From positions 78,605,095 to 78,669,094 of the forward strand of contig OY804579.1 in NCBI GenBank assembly GCA_963680875.1: a stretch of 64,000 nucleotides of DNA. Reading direction: 5' to 3'. Each line of letters opens with the position of its first letter. The stretch's first letter is position 1. Shown piece by piece: positions 26,401-38,400 of the stretch. The notes beneath the pieces were generated by a model. The model was given only the letters and a program-made list of their open reading frames with translations, searched no databases and had not been told where the DNA came from. Made by a program: the position numbers and the translations under genes. The stretch is from Bathymodiolus brooksi (lineage: Eukaryota; Mollusca; Bivalvia; Mytilida; Modiolidae).

Positions 26401-29400
26401 GTTCTTAGCTCTGATTGGTTGAATTACTGGTTTGACACCTAAACACGGCATTTGGTGGCTGTTCCATTTACCTCCTTCGGAAATTTTGAATTGATTTTGA
26501 ATTATTTGTATTTGAACGAGATATTTTAAAACAAAGATATGGATGTTAACATGAAAAACATATTTATTGTGTATTTTCCAACATAGATTCGATTGAACAA
26601 TTCCTGCGTAAAAATATTTTAAAAAAAGTCGGAGTTCATTCGTTCATTATTTCGTGCGCTAACAAGATGGCGGAGTGGAGTTGTCAAACATAATATCGAA
26701 CACTTGAACAGTTGTTAATAATCGACAATTATTGTTAGATATGAAATAAAAAAAATAAATGCCAATGGAAAAAAAAGCTTGTATTGTTGACAAAAAAAAA
26801 TCCGGAATAAATACTTAAGACAACCATCTATCGACTTTGACTTTTGTAATATATCGTCATCCTGTGATGTTGTTTACAAGGGACGCTGATTGACACAAGC
26901 AGGTTACTGATTTATTTTACGATTTTGTGAGCATTTTACTTGCTTGAGTAGCAAAATTCAAAATGCCATCAAATTGGAAAATATCAGTAACTTAATTACA
27001 TCACCGTCCAGTTATCAATGTATACGTAGGAAAACATGAAGGTTAATGCATTTTCCGGTTATTCCGACACATATCAATGGAATGTATGTGTGTGCACTGG
27101 GGATCCCCAAATGTAAATTTTCAAAACAAATGATAAAAAAATACTTAGTTACAGAATATTTATTTATAACTGAGGGGAAATTTTTATTCTAAGGACTTTA
27201 AAAATACGTTATATGCCGGTGTTTTGTTTGTTTACACTCGGTCGTCACGGTAATTTCACAGCGGGAGACACATGGAACAGCCAGATTTGATGTGTACTGC
27301 ACTTGCGCTAAATATAGAGTTGTTGAGTATTATCGTGTGTGCCGTTTTAGAGACGTCATATTAGAATTGACAACAATAACAAATGTTGTACATATTAATT
27401 TTATTAACACTGGACAAGATCCATAATACAAAAAAAAGTATCTATATTTTTTAATTCTATCTTAGTTTAGTGTTGTGCTGTCTGTTACGATTTCTGGAAA
27501 AAAAAACAATGTTCGGTTTGTCTTTACCTCCAGTTGTTTGTAGGAGGGCACATGTCTTATTTACGTTATTTGTGATTGCTTGTGTATAGTGGTGTCCAAC
27601 ACATATTGTATTGTGTTTTTGTATTTTTTTCTTCATCTTGTGTACCCTATGTTGCCAGTTTCTCTGGATTTTCCAGTTTTTATTGCCCCTTCGGTATTTT
27701 CTAAAGTTTATTTACACTTACTTGTATATGTACTAAGTACTTGTGTAATTTCTTCTGGGTAGTGAATTGTTAATAGCTTTCCTCCATTGCATGTGGATGT
27801 GGCTGTACCATAATTGTATGATGATGGTAGGGTTTTAAGACAACGTCCTCGGAAGAAATCCCAAGATGAATCACATTGTCCCTCTGAAACGTACATGAAG
27901 AGTTACTTCCCTTACATTGTGCAAAAAAAATAATCTGGAAAACTGTAGATTTGTCAATTATAAAATTTGTTTAAAAAAAACGACTACTTTTTTTATTTGC
28001 ACATGCTTTATATTTGGTAAGTCTGTGAAATATCAATTATTGTGAATTCATTAATATTCATTGAATATCAATTTCTATGGTTTCCATAGCAACAATTTTA
28101 TTGTAAAATTAAGTTACCCATGAAAAAGTACAAATTTAGTACAGGAAGCAAGGAATAAAAATATTCAAAAGATAAGAAATTAAATTTTCAATGTTCATCT
28201 GATTTTTTTGTAAATTCACAAAAAAATAGTGTGATGAGTGTTTTGTTGTGATTGAAATCGTAATTTGTTTCCATTATATTTAAACTATCATAAATTGTAA
28301 ATCCATCGGGAGGTTTCGTTGGTGAGGATAATAGTGCAATCTAAATCGTAGTTTTCATATTTGCGTACATCAATTTTTAACAATAAAACCCTCCATGATG
28401 AAAAATGTTCTTCCATCTAATGTAACAGAACTGGTACAAATATCAATTATTTGCTAGAAAATTTAAGAGAATTCATTTTTGCTACAGATGGAGCAATTTT
28501 GCTATTTTTTACAAGCCTGCTTCAAATTCTGGTCAAGTCCATCCAGGCAACATTGTATTTAAGTTTGGTGTTATTTGGCCCAGTGGTTTCTGAGAAGAAG
28601 ATGATGAGGACAGATTCAAAGTGATGACAATAGCTCACATAGTCCAAACCTTTGGGCCAGGTGAGCTAAAAAGGATGAAATCTTATGAATAAATTTTACC
28701 ATTTTTTATTAAAAAAAATGTCGCCCACTTCAACAATTGGTTGAGAGAAAAAAAGAAGTGAGAAAATTTTGCATAAATCTATTAACCTTGTTTCTGAAAT
28801 GAAAATGAATATTTAAGATAAAAATCAACCTAACACATATATTTAAAAAAAAATCTAAGTTTTATTTTAATTATTATTATTTTTTTATTATTATTTTATT
28901 TAATGATATACTTTATCTATTGTAGCAATTAAAACTTCAAATAAAATTCTGATACCTGTTGTAGCAGTCACATTATCTGTAGGTAGTTTTGACCAGTTAA
29001 TTTCTGTATCGTATCCAGCACTGATTTTCCCCGTGATGGTAATGGTCGATGATAAAGATGGCGTGACGGAAGGACAAGTGATTTCTAGATCATCCGAGGT
29101 AATCAAAGGTTTCACTACTACCGGTACAGTAATAGAGGTACATGCTGATTGCTGTGTACATGCAGTGACTGTCAATGTATATGTTCCAGGAATGGCATAC
29201 GTATGGGAGTTGGTGTACGATAAGCCAGATATGGTTCCGGTAAAGGTCTCGCTAGAATCTCCAAATGACCAGATATACTGTACAATTGTTTGTAACTGTA
29301 CCACTGCTGTAAAATCTTGACTTTTCCCTGCTGTTAATTGGTCAAATGGATTGATTGTAAGCCCTGCTGTGATTAGATAAACTGAACTGACATATACAAT

Positions 29401-32400
29401 ATTAGTACCAGTTGATGTAGTACAGGCCATGTTACTACCATCCACATACACCTTTAATGCACACCAGCATTGATTACTAGTATCTTCATTTTTATATCCA
29501 CACATACATAAACCATCTTCAAAAATACCATATGTAGAATTGTTGTTAAAACAAACCTCGATACAAGTTTGATTGTCTGTTGCTGGCGTGCTCAATGTAA
29601 ATAAGACGTCATTTTTCTCTTTTGCTTCTGAATCATAATAACAGGAACCCAGTTTATCTGGACCTAGAATAAATATTGATTAATTAATTGATTGATTGAT
29701 TGGTTTGTGTTTAACACCAACTTTAAATACAGCATGAATGAAAAACAATGTATACAAACAGAATACAATGAATGTAATATAGCCTGGTTATATATGAACA
29801 ACAACGCGTCGTACGGGACATATAATACATATGATCCAATCAAAAATCAATAGAGCATTTCCTTTATACCTCGTTATAATCGCAGAATGGATTTGCATCA
29901 ATCAGATAATATTGTGAGCATACCTCCTTTAGGAACCTACATACAAATTTGATTTCAACTTTTTTCATCCCCGAAATGTTCCATATCTTATTTCAGATCT
30001 CAAACAGACGTGGTAAAAATATATATAAATTAATTATTAAAAATTTCAAGAGGAATCCCCTTCACCCATGGAACGGGTCATGCCATTGGTATCCTACTGC
30101 CCAAATGATTTAATCCAGTCAGGAGGTAATCCCAATAGAGAGGGATAGGCATAGGGTTATGGTGTTTAACGCCACTTTCAACCACTAGTGAGGATTTGTA
30201 AATTGAAAAATGTGAGGAAAAATAAACAGCTGCACCAAGAGCGCATGATACGCCCATCATCAACATTCATACAATATTTGTAAAGACTTTCTTTCCCACA
30301 ACTCTTGAATGGAAAATTTAAATTTCACCAACAGCTGCACCATAAACATGAATTGGAACATTTATACAATATTTATACAATTGAAAACAACATTTTTTGA
30401 GAAATCAGTAAAGACTATCAATTCCAATAACAGTACGAAGTTTGAAGTGAATTGGCCAAGGAGTTCTCAATTTACAGCGCGACATACGAAAAATCGCCTA
30501 CAATTTGATGAATAAAGTCCCATAACTCTGGAATGAAAAATCGAAATTTCACCAAAAAGTATACAGACCATAAGACTATCAATTCCAATAACGATGCGAA
30601 GTTTGAAGTGAATTGGCCGAGGGGTTCTCAATTTACAGCGCAACAAACGAAAAATCGCCTACAATTTGATGAATAAAGTCCCACAACTCTGGAATGAAAA
30701 TTCGAAATTTCACCATAAAGTATACAGAACGTAAGACCATCAATTCCAATAACTCTGTGAAATTTGAAGTGAATTGGCCAAGGGGTTCTTAAGTTAGAGC
30801 GCGACATGTGAAACGGACGGACGGACAGATGGACGGACGGACAGACGGATGGACGGACGGACAGACGGATGGACGGACAGACAGACGGACGGACAGTGGT
30901 ATACCATAATACGTCCCGTCTTAAAGACGGGCGTATAAAAACCAAATGAAATATTAGTGTCCATCAGACATGATGCTCCACCATGTCATGTGGCTATTGA
31001 TGTGTAGAAATGTTTTGTAGATTGTACATTACATCGGAGAAGAAGACATGAAGTTTTCATTGTATGAAGCCAGTGCCATCAGCTCTTCAACTAAAAACGT
31101 AGATATCTAATTTAGGGAGCATGGCAAGTTTTTGGAATAACTTTCATCAGGTACTCAGTCAAAAGATTGGAAAGCCAAATAATTTAGTGTGCATGGCAAG
31201 TTTTTGGAATAACTTTCATCAGGTATGCCTAGTCAAAAGATTGGAATGGATATTACCCTTGGAATGTAATAGCAAAGGGAATGGATATTACCCTTGGAAT
31301 GTAAAAGCAGAGTGAATGGATATTACCCTTGGAATGTAATATCAGAGGGAATGGATATTACCCTTAGAATGTAATAGCAGAGGGAATGGATATTACCCTT
31401 GGAATATAAAAGCAGAGTGAATGGATATTATCCTTGGAATGTAATAGCAGCATGAATGGATATTACCCTTGGAATGTAATATCAGAGGGAATGGATATTA
31501 CCCTTGGAATGTAATAGCAGAGGGAATGGATATTACCCTTGGAATGTAATATCAGAGGGAATGGATATTACCCTTGGAATGTAATAGCAGTGGGAATGAA
31601 TATTACCCTTGGAAAGTAATAGCAGAGGGAATGGATATTACCCTTGGAATGTAATATCAGAGGGAATGGATTATTTTTCAATTGGAATGTAGATGAAGTA
31701 GGAATTGATATTTTCTCCGGCATGTAATAACAGTGAAAATGAATATTTCCTTGTAATGTAATATCAGTGGGAATGGATTACATTTTCTTAGGAATGTAAT
31801 AACAATAAGATTTGATATTTTCTTTGAGATTTAATACCTATTGGATAAAGTATTTTCTTTGGACTTGAAATACTAATGAAATAGGATTCCTTAGGTTTGG
31901 TTTTATGGTGTTTAATGCCACTTTCAACAATATTTCGGTAATATCGTGGCGGTCAGTTTTATGGGTGGAGGAAACCAGTGTACCCAGAGAAAACCACTGA
32001 CCTGTCGCAAGCTACTGACAAACTTTATCACATAATGTTATATCAAGTACATCTCGCCATGAGCGGGATGTGGTTTTATGGTGTTTAACGCCACTTTCAA
32101 CAATATTTCAGTAATATCGTGGTGGTCAGTTTTATTGGTGGAGGAAACCAGAGTACCCAGACAAAAACCACCGACCTGTCGCAAGTTACTAACAAACTTT
32201 ATCACATAATGTTGTATTGAGTACACCTCGCCATGAGCAGGATTCAAACTCACAATTTTAGTGGAGATAGGCACTGATTGCACATGTAGTTGTTAATCCA
32301 ACTACCATACGATCATGACGGCTCCCTAAGTATATTGTATATGTATTAATGTGATATATAAGTGACTGTCAACAGTGTCGAGATAATATTATTTATTAAT

Positions 32401-35400
32401 CATCTCTATCCAAATGGGGGTCATTTTTTGAAATTTTTAAAGATTTTTTTTTTATGAAACAATTGCATAGTGTATACTGTATACAATAGACCCTTTCACG
32501 ATAACTGCGGTCCTGTATTCATCCGAGACATTTGTGAGTGGTAATTATACCTTTTCCCATAAAATAACGTGGTAGAACAATTAAATGCGTTTATGACGTC
32601 ACGATTTTTCTGTGAAATCGTAATTTTTTTTACTCATAGATGTCCCGGATGAATGTAGGAACGCAGTTATCGTGGAAGGGTCAAATACATATAAAAACAA
32701 AACATTGCATACATCTAATATAAAAGGTTAAATTTTGTGAAATTAACTAAAACAAAATATAGTTATCATTAAATTCTATGTTGTAAATAAAATTAATAGA
32801 AATTATCATATACATAAAACGAAACCCAACACCATTTAATTAAGTAAATATCTAGCCTTGCTTTAGAAATTATTTTCATTACAAATTTAGGGTACTAAGT
32901 AATATGATGCATTTCCATAGGATGGTGTCATTATATACTAGCAGAAAAAAAGAAACACAAGTTCATTTTTGGTAACTTAACTTTTTTTTACCAATTTAAA
33001 TTTGGCATATGGCAACCACAATGTACTGTCTAAAGAATCTTTGGTTAAAGTCAGTCAACCATGTCCACATACAACACTATGATTTTACTAAATCAGCCTG
33101 GTTAGATATCCCATCAGAATGCATTCAATGTCACACGGGGTCAACTGATTTCCAAAAACCATTGTATTGTGAACATTCACAATGTGGAATTGGCCATTCC
33201 AAATCCAAGTTTGATCGCGCAACATTTCATTTAAAGAGGATTAAGAAGTAAAATGATGCCAATGTCAAGGTCATTCAGAACAATAATACAACAGTCCTCA
33301 CGATGAGCAACTGTTGGTCCTCTGGCTCAAGACCAGTAAAACTTTGTTCGGACCAGTAAATTTTTCTGGTTTTATTTAGAAATAAAAATGGTTCTCGATC
33401 TTTAGTTTTATGTGCAGTGCTTTGTAAATATTTGTTTATCATTTTGTCTTCATACTTTTTTGACAATTGTACTCTCTATCCTTCTTTGTTTTACAGCTTT
33501 ATCCCTTTGGTCTCTTCATACTTTTTTGACAATTGTACTCTCTATCCTTCTTTGTTTTATGACTTTATCCCTTTGGTCTCTTCATACTTTTTTGACAATT
33601 GTACTCTCTATCCTTCTTTGTTTTACGGCTTTATCCCTTTGGTCTCTTCATACTTTTTTGACAATTGTACTCTCTATCCTTCTCTGTTTTACAGCTTTAT
33701 CCCTTTGGTCTCTTCATACTTTTTTGACAATTGTACTCTCTATCCTTCTCTGTTTTACAGCTTTATCCCTTTGGTCTCTTCATACTTTTTTGACAATTGT
33801 ACTCTCTATCCTTCTTTGTTTTATGACTTTATCCCTTTGGTCTCTTCATACTTTTTTGACAATTGTACTCTCTATCCTTCTTTGTTTTATGACTTTATCC
33901 CTTTGGTCTCTTCATACTTTTTTGACAATTGTACTCTCTATCCTTCTCTGTTTTACAGCTTTATCCTTTTGGTCTCTTCATACTTTTTTGACAATTGTAC
34001 TCTCTATCCTTCTTTGTTTTACAGCTTTATCCCTTTGGTCTCTTCATACTTTTTGACAATTGTACTCTCTATCCTTCTTTGTTTTACAGCTTTATCCCTT
34101 TGGTCTCTTCATACTTTTTTGACAATTGTACTCTCTATCCTTCTTTGTTTTACAGCTTTATCCCTTTGGTCTCTTCATACTTTTTTGACAATTGTACTCT
34201 CTATCCTTCTTTGTTTTACAGCTTTATCCCTTTGGTCTCTTCATACTTTTTTGACAATTGTACTCTCTATCCTTCTTTGTTTTACAGCTTTATCCTTTTG
34301 GTCTCTTCATACTTTTTTGACAATTGTACTCTCTATCCTTCTTTGTTTTACAGCTTTATCCCTTTGGTCTCTTCATACTTTTTTGACAATTGTACTCTCT
34401 ATCCTTCTTTGTTTTACAGCTTTATCCCTTTGGTCTCTTCATACTTTTTTGACAATTGTACTCTCTATCCTTCTTTGTTTTACAGCTTTATCCCTTTGGT
34501 CTCTTCATACTTTTTTGACAATTGTACTCTCTATCCTTCTCTGTTTTACGGCTTTATCCCTTTGGTCTCTTCATACTTTTTTGACAATTGTACTCTCTAT
34601 CCTTCTCTGTTTTACGGCTTTATCCTTTTGGTCTCTTCATACTTTTTTGACAATTGTACTCTCTATCCTTCTCTGTTTTACAGCTTTATCCCTTTGGTCT
34701 CTTCATACTTTTTTGACAATTGTACTCTCTATCCTTCTTTGTTTTAAGGCTTTATCCCTTTGGTCTCTTCATACTTTTTTGACAATTGTACTCTCTATCC
34801 TTCTTTGTTTTATGACTTTATCCCTTTGGTCTCTTCATACTTTTTTGACAATTGTACTCTCTATCCTTCTTTGTTTTATGACTTTATCCTTTTGGTCTCT
34901 TCATACTTTTTTGACAATTGTACTCTCTATCCTTCTTTGTTTTACAGCTTTATCCCTTTGGTCTCTTCATACTTTTTTGACAATTGTACTCTCTATCCTT
35001 CTCTGTTTTACAGCTTTATCCTTTTGGTCTCTTCATACTTTTTTGACAATTGTACTCTCTATCCTTCTCTGTTTTACAGCTTTATCCTTTTGGTCTCTTC
35101 ATACTTTTTTGACAATTGTACTCTCTATCCTTCTTTGTTTTACAGCTTTATCCCTTTGGTCTCTTCATACTTTTTTGACAATTGTACTCTCTATCCTTCT
35201 TTGTTTTATGACTTTATCCCTTTGGTCTCTTCATACTTTTTTGACAATTGTACTCTCTATCCTTCTCTGTTTTACAGCTTTATCCCTTTGGTCTCTTCAT
35301 ACTTTTTTGACAATTGTACTCTCTATCCTTCTCTGTTTTACAGCTTTATCCCTTTGGTCTCTTCATACTTTTTTGACAATTGTACTCTCTATCCTTCTTT

Positions 35401-38400
35401 GTTTTATGACTTTATCCCTTTGGTCTCTTCATACTTTTTTGACAATTGTACTCTCTATCCTTCTTTGTTTTATGACTTTATCCCTTTGGTCTCTTCATAC
35501 TTTTTTGACAATTGTACTCTCTATCCTTCTCTGTTTTACAGCTTTATCCTTTTGGTCTCTTCATACTTTTTTGACAATTGTACTCTCTATCCTTCTTTGT
35601 TTTACAGCTTTATCCCTTTGGTCTCTTCATACTTTTTGACAATTGTACTCTCTATCCTTCTTTGTTTTACAGCTTTATCCCTTTGGTCTCTTCATACTTT
35701 TTTGACAATTGTACTCTCTATCCTTCTTTGTTTTACAGCTTTATCCCTTTGGTCTCTTCATACTTTTTTGACAATTGTACTCTCTATCCTTCTTTGTTTT
35801 ACAGCTTTATCCCTTTGGTCTCTTCATACTTTTTTGACAATTGTACTCTCTATCCTTCTTTGTTTTACAGCTTTATCCTTTTGGTCTCTTCATACTTTTT
35901 TGACAATTGTACTCTCTATCCTTCTTTGTTTTACAGCTTTATCCCTTTGGTCTCTTCATACTTTTTTGACAATTGTACTCTCTATCCTTCTTTGTTTTAC
36001 AGCTTTATCCCTTTGGTCTCTTCATACTTTTTTGACAATTGTACTCTCTATCCTTCTTTGTTTTACAGCTTTATCCCTTTGGTCTCTTCATACTTTTTTG
36101 ACAATTGTACTCTCTATCCTTCTCTGTTTTACGGCTTTATCCCTTTGGTCTCTTCATACTTTTTTGACAATTGTACTCTCTATCCTTCTCTGTTTTACGG
36201 CTTTATCCTTTTGGTCTCTTCATACTTTTTTGACAATTGTACTCTCTATCCTTCTCTGTTTTACAGCTTTATCCCTTTGGTCTCTTCATACTTTTTTGAC
36301 AATTGTACTCTCTATCCTTCTTTGTTTTAAGGCTTTATCCCTTTGGTCTCTTCATACTTTTTTGACAATTGTACTCTCTATCCTTCTTTGTTTTATGACT
36401 TTATCCCTTTGGTCTCTTCATACTTTTTTGACAATTGTACTCTCTATCCTTCTTTGTTTTATGACTTTATCCTTTTGGTCTCTTCATACTTTTTTGACAA
36501 TTGTACTCTCTATCCTTCTTTGTTTTACAGCTTTATCCCTTTGGTCTCTTCATACTTTTTTGACAATTGTACTCTCTATCCTTCTCTGTTTTACAGCTTT
36601 ATCCTTTTGGTCTCTTCATACTTTTTTGACAATTGTACTCTCTATCCTTCTCTGTTTTACAGCTTTATCCTTTTGGTCTCTTCATACTTTTTTGACAATT
36701 GTACTCTCTATCCTTCTTTGTTTTACAGCTTTATCCCTTTGGTCTCTTCATACTTTTTTGACAATTGTACTCTCTATCCTTCTTTGTTTTATGACTTTAT
36801 CCCTTTGGTCTCTTCATACTTTTTTGACAATTGTACTCTCTATCCTTCTTTGTTTTACAGCTTTATCCCTTTGGTCTCTTCATACTTTTTTGACAATTGT
36901 ACTCTCTATCCTTCTCTGTTTTACAGCTTTATCCTTTTGGTCTCTTCATACTTTTTTGACAATTGTACTCTCTATCCTTCTCTGTTTTACAGCTTTATCC
37001 TTTTGGTCTCTTCATACTTTTTTGACAATTGTACTCTCTATCCTTCTTTGTTTTACAGCTTTATCCCTTTGGTCTCTTCATACTTTTTTGACAATTGTAC
37101 TCTCTATCCTTCTTTGTTTTATGACTTTATCCCTTTGGTCTCTTCATACTTTTTTGACAATTGTACTCTCTATCCTTCTTTGTTTTACAGCTTTATCCCT
37201 TTGGTCTCTTCATACTTTTTTGACAATTGTACTCTCTATCCTTCTCTGTTTTACAGCTTTATCCCTTTGGTCTCTTCATACTTTTTTGACAATTGTACTC
37301 TCTATCCTTCTTTGTTTTACAGCTTTATCCTTTTGGTCTCTTCATACTTTTTTGACAATTGTACTCTCTATCCTTCTTTGTTTTACAGCTTTATCCCTTT
37401 GGTCTCTTCATACTTTTTTGACAATTGTACTCTCTATCCTTCTCTGTTTTACAGCTTTATCCCTTTGGTCTCTTCATACTTTTTTGACAATTGTACTCTC
37501 TATCCTTCTTTGTTTTACAGCTTTATCCCTTTGGTCTCTTCATACTTTTTTGACAATTGTACTCTCTATCCTTCTTTGTTTTACAGCTTTATCCTTTTGG
37601 TCTCTTCATACTTTTTTGACAATTGTACTCTCTATCCTTCTCTGTTTTACAGCTTTATCCCTTTGGTCTCTTCATACTTTTTTGACAATTGTACTCTCTA
37701 TCCTTCTTTGTTTTACAGCTTTATCCCTTTGGTCTCTTCATACTTTTTTGACAATTGTACTCTCTATCCTTCTCTGTTTTACAGCTTTATCCCTTTGGTC
37801 TCTTCATACTTTTTTGACAATTGTACTCTCTATCCTTCTTTGTTTTACGGCTTTATCCCTTTGGTCTCTTCATACTTTTCGTGTCAATATTTAATCAGTA
37901 ATGAAGAATTAATCCCAAAATCCAAATTAAAGAAACAGCCAACCATTAAACATTAGAAACATCTCAAATCATAAAAACTTGTGTTTCTTTTTTCTGCTGG
38001 TATATATACGGTATATCATCATTCACACTCAACGTCAAATTTGGTGTGATTAATTAATATAAAAGATAACATAATAATTCAATTTCTTTTTTTTTTGTAA
38101 TCTCATTATCATACTTTAAAGAAATATAACCCATATAAATTAATTTTGAAGAAAATTTGACATTTTCAGTTGTTAGAAAGAACTGACTTTCACAGAAACA
38201 ACAGATTCTTTCTTCATAGATACATGATATGTAAATACTGTTACGCAAAAAATTTATCTATGAAATCTTACGAATTTTAATCCTCAAAAAATGCATCATA
38301 TTTAGCTAATGCTTTTAGGAATAAATTTACTTATTTTGCAAAAAGGTTAGAGAAAGTAAAATTGAATCTTAAAAAAAAATAAATGTAAAAATCCTAAAAT

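Noticed and set aside
33009..33251. 80-codon plus-strand frame with several Cys and His ([12 protein letters not shown])
   Set aside because: Within the TIR-bounded element; possibly a transposase remnant or unrelated cargo, but no domain can be named.
33445..37880. CRISPR-like regular repeats
   Set aside because: Units are contiguous without unique spacers, in a eukaryotic intron; a satellite array.
33412..37956. Very long plus-strand open frames (up to 1,044 codons) of Leu/Phe-rich repeats resembling membrane proteins
   Set aside because: They are translations of the 66-bp satellite, open in two frames because the unit is a multiple of three without stops. Single-base losses shift the frame freely, and overlapping frames give the same kind of protein. 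No gene structure.
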